Assembly (NCBI GenBank): GCA_022846095.1 | Contig: AP025583.1 | Coordinates: forward strand, 930,001-994,000 | Direction: 5' to 3' | Source of the DNA: Oscillospiraceae bacterium | Lineage (GTDB): Bacteria; Bacillota; Clostridia; Oscillospirales; Oscillospiraceae | DNA: 64,000 nucleotides | Part shown: piece by piece, positions 34,222 through 41,766 of the stretch | Numbering within the stretch: position 1 is the stretch's first letter | Layout: every line of letters begins with the position of its first letter | Notes under the pieces: model-generated | Told to the model about the DNA's origin: nothing | Seen by the model: the letters and a program-made list of their open reading frames with translations, nothing else | Database searches by the model: none | Program-made: the position numbers and the translations under genes

Positions 34222-34252
34222 TTGACTTTCGGATGGTACGAGGGTTTATAGT
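34222..34252 (+). promoter_or_regulatory. MerR-type promoter of the MATE exporter
   Basis: TTGACT (34222-34227), 19-bp spacer, TATAGT (34247-34252), in the 73-bp gap between the merR-type gene and the exporter gene. Confidence 0.8.
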
Positions 34253-34283
34253 ATAGGTAACAGCAGGAAAGGGGTGCGTTCCC

Positions 34284-35624
34284 TTGGATCTGGCCAAGCG
34301 CTTTTTTAAATTTGTCATCCCGTCCATCGTGTCCATGTGGATCTTCTCGCTGTACACCATCGTGGACGGTATCTTCGTGGCCCAGGGGGTGGGGGAGCAC
34401 GCGCTGGCGGCGGTCAACCTCTCCATGCCCTACACCTCCCTGGTCTTTACCCTGGGCATCCTCCTGGCCACCGGCACCTCCACGGTGATCTCCATCGCCC
34501 TGGGGCAGGGGGATCTGGACAGGGCCCGCAACTACTTCAATCAGAACCTGTGCGTGGTGGCGGGGCTGTCCCTGCTGCTGTGCGCCGCCACCCTGCTCAA
34601 CCTGGAGCGAATCGCCCTGTTCCTGGGGGCCACCCCGGCCACGCTGGACTACGTGAAGGAGTACGTGGGCACCATCTCGGTGTTCGCGGTGTTCTTCACG
34701 GTGTCCTACAACCTGGAGGTCCAGGTGAAGGCCAACGGCGCGCCCCAGGTGAGTACCGTGGGCGTGCTGTCCTGCGCGCTGATGAACGTGCTGCTGGACT
34801 ATGTGTTCGTCATGCACTTCGGCTGGGGAGTGTGGGGCGCGGCCCTCGCCACCGGCCTGGCCCAGGTGACCTCCACCGTCGTGTTCCTGGCCTACTTCCT
34901 GACCCACCGGCAGCGGCTGCGGCTGGGCCGCTTCCGCGCCGAGCCGGGGGTCTACCGCCGCATCGTGCCCCTGGGCCTCTCCGACGGCCTGTCCGAGCTG
35001 TCCAACGGCATCGTCATCTTCCTCTTCAACCACGTGATCCTCTCCGTGGTGGGGGAGGACGCGGTGGTGACCTACACCATCATCAGCTACGTGAATACCC
35101 TGGTGCTCATGACCATGATAGGCACCGCCCAGGGCATCCAGCCCCTCGTCAGCTTCCATCTGGGGGCGGGGGAGCGTCCCACATGCCACCGGCTGCTGGT
35201 CTACGCTCTGGCGTTGATCGCCGCGTTTTCGGCCCTCTCCTTCGCGGTAAGCCAGTTGGCCGCCGGGCCCATCGTGGGCCTCTTCCTCTCCGGCGCAGAC
35301 GCCTCCCTCTTCCCCTATTCCGTCACCGCCCTGCGGCTCTACGCCTGGGTGTTCCTGGTGATGGGCTTCAACGTAATTATGGCGGGTTTCTTCACCGCCG
35401 TGGAGCGCCCGGCCTTCTCCTTCCCCATCTCCCTGGCGCGGGGGCTGGTGCTGCTCTCCGGCAGCCTGCTGGTGCTCTCGGCCCTGTTCGGGGAGCGGGG
35501 AATCTGGCTCTCGCCCCTGGTCTCCGAGCTGCTGTGCCTGTGCCTGACCGTGCCCTTCGCCCTGCGCTACTTCCGTGGGCTGAGGCGGGAGGGCGGACCC
35601 GCCCTGGCGGAGAACGGCGCCTAG
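34284..35624 (+). CDS. MATE family multidrug efflux transporter
   Basis: A 446-residue, 12-helix MATE protein that exports cationic compounds using an ion gradient. The N-lobe begins LAKRFFKFVIPSIVSMWIFSLYTIVDGIFVAQGVGE, and the second lobe has a related GLSDGLSELSNGIVIFLFNHV start, the internal repeat typical of the family. Start is TTG 34284 with AAAGGGG nine bases upstream. The divergent MerR regulator and 19-bp-spaced promoter point to drug-inducible expression. A hairpin terminator follows. Confidence 0.92.
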   Translation: MDLAKRFFKFVIPSIVSMWIFSLYTIVDGIFVAQGVGEHALAAVNLSMPYTSLVFTLGILLATGTSTVISIALGQGDLDRARNYFNQNLCVVAGLSLLLCAATLLNLERIALFLGATPATLDYVKEYVGTISVFAVFFTVSYNLEVQVKANGAPQVSTVGVLSCALMNVLLDYVFVMHFGWGVWGAALATGLAQVTSTVVFLAYFLTHRQRLRLGRFRAEPGVYRRIVPLGLSDGLSELSNGIVIFLFNHVILSVVGEDAVVTYTIISYVNTLVLMTMIGTAQGIQPLVSFHLGAGERPTCHRLLVYALALIAAFSALSFAVSQLAAGPIVGLFLSGADASLFPYSVTALRLYAWVFLVMGFNVIMAGFFTAVERPAFSFPISLARGLVLLSGSLLVLSALFGERGIWLSPLVSELLCLCLTVPFALRYFRGLRREGGPALAENGA

Positions 35625-35652
35625 CCGGACCTTTACGGCTTCATGATACCAC

Positions 35653-35694
35653 AAAACACGCAGCCGCGGGAGCTTTTCCCGCGGCTGCGTGTTT
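35653..35694. terminator. Bidirectional terminator
   Basis: AAAACACGCAGCCGCGGG / CCCGCGGCTGCGTGTTTT between the MATE and thioesterase genes. Confidence 0.9.
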
Positions 35695-35699
35695 TCCGT

Positions 35700-36113
35700 T
35701 CAGTTGTGGGCTGGGGGAAGCTGCTCCCCCAGGCAGAAGAAGTTGAAGCTCCCCCTGGCCAGCAGCCTGCCCCCCTCGCCGGTGATCTCCACCTCCACCA
35801 GGCAGGTGGTCCTGCCCCGGTGGCGCACCCGGGCCTCGGCCTCCACGCGGCCCGAACGGGCGGCGTGGAGGAAGTCCAGGCTCCCGTGCAGGGTGACGTA
35901 GTACCGCCCGTCGGTGCGGCAGGCCGCGCCCCCGGCGCAGTCGGCCATGGTGTAGTAGGCGCCGCCGTGGAGGGCGCCGTAGGGGTTCAGGCTGTCGGGC
36001 ACGATGTCCAGCGCCACCACCGCGCGATCCCGCTCCAGGTGGGAGACCTCCATGTGGTTGTGGTGCATAAACACGTTGCGGGCCACCAGATCCATCTGTT
36101 CCTGCTCGTTCAT
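35700..36113 (-). CDS. PaaI-family acyl-CoA thioesterase (hotdog fold)
   Basis: A 137-residue hotdog protein. The segment NPYGALHGGAYYTMADCAGGAA is the PaaI/YbgC-like active-site helix (G-x-x-H-G-G, D), followed by a beta-rich half with SLDFLHAARSGRVEAEARVRHRGRTTCLVEVEI. It hydrolyses CoA esters; the acyl chain cannot be inferred. It follows xpt by 10 bp on the same strand and may be co-transcribed with xpt and the amidotransferase, an unusual company. Confidence 0.9.
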   Translation of the reverse strand: MNEQEQMDLVARNVFMHHNHMEVSHLERDRAVVALDIVPDSLNPYGALHGGAYYTMADCAGGAACRTDGRYYVTLHGSLDFLHAARSGRVEAEARVRHRGRTTCLVEVEITGEGGRLLARGSFNFFCLGEQLPPAHN

Positions 36114-36123
36114 AGCGGCCCCC

Positions 36124-36693
36124 TTATGCCAGTATGATTTTTCCGGCCTCGATCTGCTCCACCGTCACCAGGGCCTCCACCCGGATGCCCATGCGGCGCA
36201 GCACCTTGCCGCCGTCCCGCATCCCCTTCTCGATGGCCACGGCCACCCCGGCGGTCTCGCCCCCGGCCTTGGAGACCAGCTCCAGCAGGCCCAGGATCGC
36301 CTGTCCGTTGGAGAGGATGTCGTCCACCAGCAGGACGTTGTCGTCCTCGTCCAGGTACTTTTTGGACACGCGCAGGGTGTAGGACTTCTCCATCGAGAAG
36401 GAGTGGGTCTCGGTGGCGTAGACGTCGGGGTCGATATAGCCGGTCTGGAATTTCTTCGCGTAGATGACCGGCACGTCCAGCGCCCGGCCCGCGAAGCAGG
36501 CGATGGGGATGCCGGAGCTCTCCGCGGTGAGCACCTTGGTGATCTTCTCGCCCTTGAAGCGGCGGGCCAGCTCCCTGCCCACCTTCTCCACCAGATCCAT
36601 GTCCATGCAGTGGTTGAGGAACATGTCCACGTGGATGATGTCGCCCTCGCCCACGATGGCCTCGTCCAGAATACGCCGTTTGAGTTCTTCCAT
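36124..36693 (-). CDS. xpt: Xanthine phosphoribosyltransferase
   Basis: Purine salvage: xanthine + PRPP to XMP. 189 residues, the usual size. Type I PRTase motif VLLVDDILSNGQAILGLLELV (about residues 121-141, two acidic residues then hydroxyl/Gly) and the base-binding N-terminal LTAESSGIPIACFAGR region match Xpt. No purine riboswitch is visible ahead of it; it lies 18 bp after the amidotransferase gene and is probably read from that gene's promoter. Confidence 0.93.
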   Translation of the reverse strand: MEELKRRILDEAIVGEGDIIHVDMFLNHCMDMDLVEKVGRELARRFKGEKITKVLTAESSGIPIACFAGRALDVPVIYAKKFQTGYIDPDVYATETHSFSMEKSYTLRVSKKYLDEDDNVLLVDDILSNGQAILGLLELVSKAGGETAGVAVAIEKGMRDGGKVLRRMGIRVEALVTVEQIEAGKIILA

Positions 36694-36711
36694 GTCGTTT
36701 CCTTTCCTTTT

Positions 36712-37401
36712 TTACAGGGCCGCGCGCTGTTGCCGCGCCTCCCGGCACCGGGCCAGGAACCAGGTAAACACGGCGGCGCCGTCCACCGTGTCGGGCCGGG
36801 CCTGGGCCCCTGTCATGCGCTCGGGGTGGAACTGCACGCCCAGCACGGGGCGGCGGGGGAGCTCGACGGCCTCCACCAGGCCGCCTTCCGACCAGGCCGT
36901 GGCCGCCAGACCCTCCCCCAGCCGGTCCAGCGCCTGGTGGTGGTAGCTGTTGACCTGGGCGCAGGGGCCGTAAATCTCCCGCAGGCGGGAGTCCTGCGCG
37001 GTGCGGATGGGGTGGACCTTGTCGGGCTCCTCCGGGCCGTGGGCGTGGAATGGGAGCAGCTCCGGGGCCAAATCCTGGATGAGGGAGCCGCCCAGCGCCA
37101 CGTTGAGCACCTGGTGGCCCCGGCAGATGCCCAAAATGGGCGTTCCGGCGGCGAGAAAGGCGCGCACCAGGGCCAGCTCGGCCTCGTCCCGCCTGGGATT
37201 GATGCCCTGGGAGCCGCAGTTCTCCTGCCCGAAGCGGGCGGGGTCGATGTCGTCCCCGCCGCAGAGCACCAGCCCGTCCCAGCCCGCGGCGTCGGGCGCG
37301 GGGCAGTAGACCGGGCGGGGCAGGCCGCCCGCCGCCGCCACGGCGGCGATGTAATTGTCGCAGTTGGGGATGCTGGAGGAAATAAGAATCTTTGATTTCA
37401 T
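36712..37401 (-). CDS. Class I glutamine amidotransferase-like (gamma-glutamyl-GABA hydrolase type) protein
   Basis: A 229-residue peptidase C26 protein. Nucleophile elbow ILGICRGHQVLNVALGG (Cys about residue 97), and the QFHPE histidine/glutamate near the C-terminus. The family hydrolyses gamma-glutamyl amides (PuuD) or serves as a stand-alone amidotransferase. It leads a unit with xpt and a thioesterase, so a purine or polyamine link is possible but unproved. The ATG has a GAGGTG site and a good promoter. Confidence 0.88.
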   Translation of the reverse strand: MKSKILISSSIPNCDNYIAAVAAAGGLPRPVYCPAPDAAGWDGLVLCGGDDIDPARFGQENCGSQGINPRRDEAELALVRAFLAAGTPILGICRGHQVLNVALGGSLIQDLAPELLPFHAHGPEEPDKVHPIRTAQDSRLREIYGPCAQVNSYHHQALDRLGEGLAATAWSEGGLVEAVELPRRPVLGVQFHPERMTGAQARPDTVDGAAVFTWFLARCREARQQRAAL

Positions 37402-37426
37402 AGCACACCTCTATTTTCTGGAACAC

Positions 37427-37455
37427 ATTATAACGCATTTTCCAGCCGGCGGCAA
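37427..37455 (-). promoter_or_regulatory. Promoter of the amidotransferase-xpt unit
   Basis: On the minus strand TTGCCG (37455-37450), 17-bp spacer, TATAAT (37432-37427). Confidence 0.75.
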
Positions 37456-37457
37456 TA

Positions 37458-37486
37458 TTGACAAGCCCGTAAAAATAGGGTATCCT
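37458..37486 (+). promoter_or_regulatory. Promoter of tRNA-Ser
   Basis: TTGACA (37458-37463), 17-bp spacer, TATCCT (37481-37486), 36 bp before the tRNA. Confidence 0.8.
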
Positions 37487-37522
37487 ATCTAAAGTCCGTA
37501 GGAATCCCACAATTGCATAGAT

Positions 37523-37611
37523 GGAGCGGTATCGAAGTGGTCATAACGGGGCTGACTCGAAATCAGTTTGGGAGCAATCCCACGAGGGTTCGAATCCCTC
37601 CCGCTCCGCCA
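37523..37611 (+). tRNA. tRNA-Ser (CGA)
   Basis: 89-nt class II tRNA with acceptor GGAGCGG/CCGCTCC, anticodon loop ACTCGAAA (CGA), a long variable arm (GGGAGCAATCCC), T-loop GGTTCGAATCC, discriminator G and encoded CCA. Confidence 0.95.
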
Positions 37612-37612
37612 A

Positions 37613-37657
37613 AAAAAGTTGGCAAGCTTTCTGACAGAAAGCTTGCCAACTTTTTTA
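37613..37657 (+). terminator. Terminator of tRNA-Ser
   Basis: AAAAGTTGGCAAGCTTTCTG pairs with CAGAAAGCTTGCCAACTTTT, followed by TTTATT. Confidence 0.92.
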
Positions 37658-37699
37658 TTTACCAATAGAACGACATAATTATCAAACTTTCTAAAAATG

Positions 37700-37728
37700 T
37701 TGACAAAAGTGGTGCGCTCTGGTATAGT
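37700..37728 (+). promoter_or_regulatory. Strong promoter upstream of the GHKL ATPase locus
   Basis: TTGACA (37700-37705), 17-bp spacer, TATAGT (37723-37728), near-consensus. It drives a transcript that meets an intrinsic terminator at 37903-37932 before reaching the ATPase gene. Confidence 0.85.
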
Positions 37729-37734
37729 CAAAAT

Positions 37735-37932
37735 AACGTATTTGCGGTAGGTCGTACTGGACAATGTCAATGACGGCGTCTGTATGATAAGAATGAAGCA
37801 AATCGTCTATATTGGATAGGTGAAGGGTAGATTTGGCTTTTTGAAGTCGAAGTGTATACCTTATTCGTCTATACCTATACATTGACGTTTTTGTGATATT
37901 CTAGCCACCTTGCAGATGCAAGGTGGCTTTTT
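37735..37932 (+). ncRNA. Putative ~195-nt leader RNA or small RNA ahead of the ATPase gene
   Basis: Bounded by the strong promoter at 37700 and the terminator hairpin AGCCACCTTGCA/TGCAAGGTGGCT (37903-37928) with a T run. It has no substantial plus-strand frame; the only plausible short one is an 8-codon peptide starting MKQIVYIG near 37793. It is either an attenuated leader or a separate small RNA. The extent and existence are predictions. Confidence 0.5.
37903..37932 (+). terminator. Intrinsic terminator inside the 5' region of the ATPase operon
   Basis: Perfect 12-bp stem AGCCACCTTGCA-GA-TGCAAGGTGGCT followed by TTTTTTATT, 38 bp before the ATPase start codon. Confidence 0.88.
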
Positions 37933-37969
37933 TATTACAGCAGTACGTAATAAAATGTGGAGGAAGACC

Positions 37970-39868
37970 ATGAAAAACGAAGAAAATGCAACCATCCGTA
38001 CTGCTGGCAATCCTGAATGGACAGATGAGCCGGATCAATCCCCGGCCTATGCAGGACAAGACAACGAACCCGCCATGTTTATGTCCGCACGCGCCTTGAA
38101 TTCGCTGGGCTATAACGACCACCAGCCGGAGAGTGGGATTGGAGAGCTCTTGGATAACGCACAAGAAGCAAATGCCAGTGTGATCCAGGTGTTTACCAAG
38201 ACCGATGATCCGGAGCCGGGAAAGAGAATCCGATATGTCAACGAAATCGCTGTCATCGATAACGGCCGCGGCATGGATTATTATACTATCAAGCAATGCC
38301 TTGTATTAGGAAAGTCTATGCGCACCCACATCGAAGGAAAGATGGGCATTGGCAGGTTTGGCGTAGGTATGACAACGGGCGCCCTCGCAGTAGCCCATAG
38401 AGTCGAGGTTTATTCCAGAGTGGCGGCCGATGACGTTTTCCTGTATACCTACATTGACACGAAGGAGATGATGGAGCGGGAAGAAAATTTGCTTCCCCTT
38501 CCCGTCAAGGTGCCTGCGACAGATCCACAAGTCGCCGAATATGCCCACCATATTGACGGCTCCAGTGGGACAATCATCATTCTGAAGAAAATTTGGGTCA
38601 AGTATGACGCCAAGAACTTGGACCACACCATTGGCCGCATATACCGCAAGTTCATCGAGCGCGGCACGGTTTTCAAACACAATGGCAATCTGATTTATTT
38701 ACACGACCCGCTCTATATGGCCGGCCCTACAAAGTTTGATATTGAAGCAGCTGCAAAAGGCGCGTCGCCGGATTTGAAGGCGGCATTGTACGGGAAGGTG
38801 GTGAGGCTTTCCTATGATGTGCCCGGCGAACCCGGCAAAAAAGTAGATGTTGAGATCCGTTTTAGCCTTTTGCCGAAGGAATGGTGGCTCGACAAGAACT
38901 CCGGCGGTAAAAAATTTGCCAAAGAGAGACATATCCACGAAAATGAGGGAGTTTCAATTTTAAGGGCGGATCGCGAGGTATACTACGAAAGAATTCCGCG
39001 GCTGTTTGGTACCAGCAAAGAGGGCCGTGTAGATTCTGAAGATATTGACCGTTGGTGGGGATGCGAAATCTCTTTCCCGCCTGAGCTGGATCATCTCTTC
39101 AAGGTGCGGTTTGTTAAAGCGGGCGTGGTCCCTAAGGATCCCCTTCGCGATGCGATTAAAGACGCTGTTGGCAGGGCCGTCAAAGCTCTTCAGGATAAGA
39201 TCAAAGCGGAGAGAAAGGCTTTTCAGGCGGACAAGCTTACCTGCGCGGCTGAAGCCGACCCGTTTGTTAAGCCGGAGGAAATCATGCTTGATGCCTCCAA
39301 GCATATGAAGGTGATCCAGCAGGGCGGCGACAAGAACGACAAAGAAAAAAGCAAGAAGAAGAGCGACGTACTCGACCGTATCGTTGACAAGCGCTTGGAC
39401 GCCGAAAAGTACGCCGACAATGAAGAACGTGCGAAGAAAAAACGTCAATTAAGCAGCCTGCCGTTGGTAATTTCTCCGAGAGCGGACTTCTTTTCCAGGG
39501 CGCTGTTCTATCCGGAGTATCTTCCCGGCCAAATCATCCTGCATTTGAATGTCAAGCATCCGTTCTATACGAAAGTGCTGGAGCCCTTATGCGGCCAACT
39601 GGGCATTGATATTTCTGATGATGCGTTGCATGAACATGTGACCGAGATTAAAAACGAGTATCTCGTACATCGCAGCGAGGTGAAAAATGCCATTTTCTTG
39701 CTGCTCTTCTCCTTGGCAAAAGGAGAGGAAGAACTGCTGAGCGATTATACACATCAGTTGAGTAACGACGATGTGCTGTTGGAAGACGTGCTGCACAACT
39801 ACAACGACACCTGGGGCGCTGCACTGGCGACTGCTGTACGGACGGCAGAAAAGGGACGTGGAATGTGA
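37970..39868 (+). CDS. GHKL (MORC/Hsp90-like) ATPase, putative defence protein
   Basis: 632 residues. N-terminal Bergerat ATP-binding fold: Glu59/Asn63 in ELLDNAQEANAS, DNGRGMD at 97-103, and GKMGIGRFGVGMT at 123-135, the last segment being closest to MORC/Hsp90/MutL types. A second domain (about 270-400) resembles the S5-like transducer module; after it comes a charged, Lys-rich linker (about 450-510) and a helical C-terminal domain with no recognised family. No signal or membrane segment. ATG 37970 has GGAGGAAGACC. GC content is clearly lower than its neighbours, implying transfer. Its stop overlaps the start of a GIY-YIG gene by 4 bp. Prokaryotic MORC-like ATPases are known from conflict systems; defence function here is inference. 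Confidence 0.88.
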   Translation: MKNEENATIRTAGNPEWTDEPDQSPAYAGQDNEPAMFMSARALNSLGYNDHQPESGIGELLDNAQEANASVIQVFTKTDDPEPGKRIRYVNEIAVIDNGRGMDYYTIKQCLVLGKSMRTHIEGKMGIGRFGVGMTTGALAVAHRVEVYSRVAADDVFLYTYIDTKEMMEREENLLPLPVKVPATDPQVAEYAHHIDGSSGTIIILKKIWVKYDAKNLDHTIGRIYRKFIERGTVFKHNGNLIYLHDPLYMAGPTKFDIEAAAKGASPDLKAALYGKVVRLSYDVPGEPGKKVDVEIRFSLLPKEWWLDKNSGGKKFAKERHIHENEGVSILRADREVYYERIPRLFGTSKEGRVDSEDIDRWWGCEISFPPELDHLFKVRFVKAGVVPKDPLRDAIKDAVGRAVKALQDKIKAERKAFQADKLTCAAEADPFVKPEEIMLDASKHMKVIQQGGDKNDKEKSKKKSDVLDRIVDKRLDAEKYADNEERAKKKRQLSSLPLVISPRADFFSRALFYPEYLPGQIILHLNVKHPFYTKVLEPLCGQLGIDISDDALHEHVTEIKNEYLVHRSEVKNAIFLLLFSLAKGEEELLSDYTHQLSNDDVLLEDVLHNYNDTWGAALATAVRTAEKGRGM

Positions 39869-40248
39869 TAGACAGACGAGTCGTACTGCTTCTGCCCGAA
39901 GTAATCCGAATCGCAGTAGAGCCCAACAGGAGTGGAGTATATGCATTGGGGGATGTGGAAGGGGATGCGTTCAGGGTGGGCTATGTCGGCCGATCGGATC
40001 ACTGCTTGCGGACCCGGTTACTGACGCACAATCTCCTCTATAAATTCTCATACTTTTATTTTCAGTATACGGCTACCTGCCAAGAGGCATATTATCTGGA
40101 ATCCAAATGGTGGCACCAATGCCTGGACTTTGGGGTTTTATTGCAAAATAAGATACATCCGGATTCACCCGTCAATACGGCTGTGGCCTGTCCCTACTGT
40201 CAGTTTGCCACAAGTGTTGAACAGAGTTTTGCGCCACATAACAGTTAG
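39865..40248 (+). CDS. GIY-YIG-like nuclease coupled to the GHKL ATPase
   Basis: 127 residues, GTG start overlapping the ATPase stop (GTGA). The GIY-YIG pattern is visible though divergent: SGVYAL (residues 23-28), GYVGRSD (39-45), a following Arg (49 or 51), a His (55) and a candidate metal Glu79 in YYLESKWWHQC. The C-terminus adds HPDSP...CPYC, a short possible zinc motif seen in several defence-associated GIY-YIG proteins. It should cut nucleic acid, probably controlled by the ATPase. Composition matches the ATPase gene, not the chromosome. The family call is by motif reading only. Confidence 0.78.
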   Translation: MIDRRVVLLLPEVIRIAVEPNRSGVYALGDVEGDAFRVGYVGRSDHCLRTRLLTHNLLYKFSYFYFQYTATCQEAYYLESKWWHQCLDFGVLLQNKIHPDSPVNTAVACPYCQFATSVEQSFAPHNS

Positions 40249-40289
40249 AGCTTAAGCTTCTGCGGCTGTAAGGGGTAGATAAGTAAGGA

Positions 40290-40325
40290 AAGGGGGGCCC
40301 ATTGCATCTGCAATGGGCCCCCCTT
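40290..40325. terminator. Bidirectional terminator closing the ATPase/nuclease unit
   Basis: AAGGGGGGCCCATTGCA-TC-TGCAATGGGCCCCCCTT, between converging genes. Confidence 0.88.
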
Positions 40326-40344
40326 TGGCTGAGATAAGGCGTTT

Positions 40345-40539
40345 TTAATCCAGCAGCTCCTGCACCCGACCCACACGGCCGTCCTCCAGCATGACCTTGA
40401 TGCCGTGGGGGTGGAAGCTGCTCTTGGTCAGCAGGCGCGCCACCACGCCCTCGGTTCGCCTGCCGGTGGGCTGGTCGGCCTTCAAAATAATGCTCACCCT
40501 GGCGCCGACCTTCACGTCGGCGCGGTTTTGTCCGTTCAC
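40345..40539 (-). CDS. YwbE family protein (DUF2196)
   Basis: A 64-residue protein matching YwbE end to end: GQNRADVKVGARVSIILKADQPTGRRTEGVVARLLTKSSFHPHGIKVML. Function unknown; it is often described as a small conserved Firmicutes protein with an SH3-like beta barrel. GTG start with AGGAGGGG upstream. Stand-alone gene. Confidence 0.9.
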   Translation of the reverse strand: MNGQNRADVKVGARVSIILKADQPTGRRTEGVVARLLTKSSFHPHGIKVMLEDGRVGRVQELLD

Positions 40540-40650
40540 CGCGCTGCCCCTCCTAATATCACGGATTACCGCACCTTAATAATATGATTATGGCCGTTTT
40601 TATAAGCTGTGGTGTGGGAAATAAGACCTCTGACTGGGAGGGGCGTTGGT

Positions 40651-41754
40651 TCAGAGCCGCTTGACGGAGCCACCCTCATAAATTTTGGGCGGCATGACAA
40701 GGGAATAGCCCTTGTCATCGCAGTCCCTGTTGTCGATCATGCGCATGAGGCGCTTTGCCACCTGTACGCCCATCTGGTAGCCCTGGTGGACAGAGCAGGT
40801 GATGTCCTCCTGCACCCAGTCCTCCCTGGAATAGTCGAAGCAGACCAGTGAGTAGTCCTCCGGAACCCGCTTACCCAGCTCCTCCAGCGCCTGCCGGACC
40901 AGTCGGTAAATGATGTAGTTGCAGCAGACAATGGCCGTGCATTTCGGCAGTCCCTTGAGGAACTTATGGATGGTACGGGTAAAACTGACATCGTGTGCCT
41001 CGTCGGAGACGCACCATTTAATATAGTCGTCCTGGAAATCCACCCCATACTTCAGCAGCGCGGCGGCCATCCCCTGGAACTTTTCGATGCTCTGGTAATT
41101 GTCATAAACGAAGATCCCGGCAATCTGCGTGTGCCCCGCGCGGATCAACAAACCGATCAGCTGATCCGCGCACGCCAGGTCGTTGACGATGACGCGGGGA
41201 TAGCGGAGGTTCTTATAGTAATTGTTGTAAAAAATTACGGGGATGTGCCTGCGGTAGAGCTCTTTATAGCAGTCCAGATTGGGGTTCAGGATACTGGCCT
41301 TTACACCGTCGATGATAAAGCCCTGGAAATTCTGATACATGACCACCTGGAGGCAGCGGCGCTCGTTGGAAAATTTGTTGTCGGTAAGGAAGGTGCGCAG
41401 ATCCACGTGTTCTCCGGGGAGCACGCTGCGGATGCCCTGGATCAGGCTGGAGTTGGCGCTGCTGTCCTGTCCCTGCAGAATCAGGCCAATTTTTCGGTGG
41501 ACCTCGCCGGTATCCATCTCATAGGAAAGGGCAACCTCCTTGTTGAAGTAGGTGCCGCTGCCGCGGACCTTGTAGATTAACCCCTCCCGAACCATGCGGT
41601 CCAAAGCGGAGCGGACGGTCTCGCGGCTGACGTCCAGCCGACGGCACAGGGCGTTTTCCGACGGGAGCTTTTGGTTGCTGGAGAATTTGTTCTCATCGAT
41701 ATAGGCCAGCACCCAGCGGTACACGTGCTCGGACTTCTTATCGGAGACGCCCAC
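40651..41754 (-). CDS. GntR/LacI-type transcription regulator (AraR-like)
   Basis: About 367 residues: N-terminal GntR winged helix (YRWVLAYIDENKFSSNQKLPSENALCRRLDVSRETVRSALDRMVREGLIYKVRGSGTYF in blocks) joined to a periplasmic-binding-protein-like sensor domain of the LacI family (IGLILQG..., GFIIDG, HIPVIFYNN, VIVNDLACADQLIGLLIRAGH, PEDYSLVCFDY). This combination is that of AraR. GTG 41754 is preferred because GAGGAG lies 8 bp upstream; GTG 41763 is within the ribosome site. Last gene of the sulfatase/TTT operon, so probably its own regulator, with a sulfated sugar or related compound as effector (inference). Confidence 0.88.
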   Translation of the reverse strand: MGVSDKKSEHVYRWVLAYIDENKFSSNQKLPSENALCRRLDVSRETVRSALDRMVREGLIYKVRGSGTYFNKEVALSYEMDTGEVHRKIGLILQGQDSSANSSLIQGIRSVLPGEHVDLRTFLTDNKFSNERRCLQVVMYQNFQGFIIDGVKASILNPNLDCYKELYRRHIPVIFYNNYYKNLRYPRVIVNDLACADQLIGLLIRAGHTQIAGIFVYDNYQSIEKFQGMAAALLKYGVDFQDDYIKWCVSDEAHDVSFTRTIHKFLKGLPKCTAIVCCNYIIYRLVRQALEELGKRVPEDYSLVCFDYSREDWVQEDITCSVHQGYQMGVQVAKRLMRMIDNRDCDDKGYSLVMPPKIYEGGSVKRL

Positions 41755-41766
41755 GTTGACCACTCC

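Noticed and set aside
37402-37500. Purine riboswitch ahead of the amidotransferase-xpt genes
   Set aside because: Looked for the conserved three-way-junction loops; only an ordinary promoter and short leader are present.
37691-37882. Minus-strand 63-codon frame in the leader region of the ATPase locus
   Set aside because: No ribosome site, and it lies antisense to a region with a clear plus-strand promoter and terminator.
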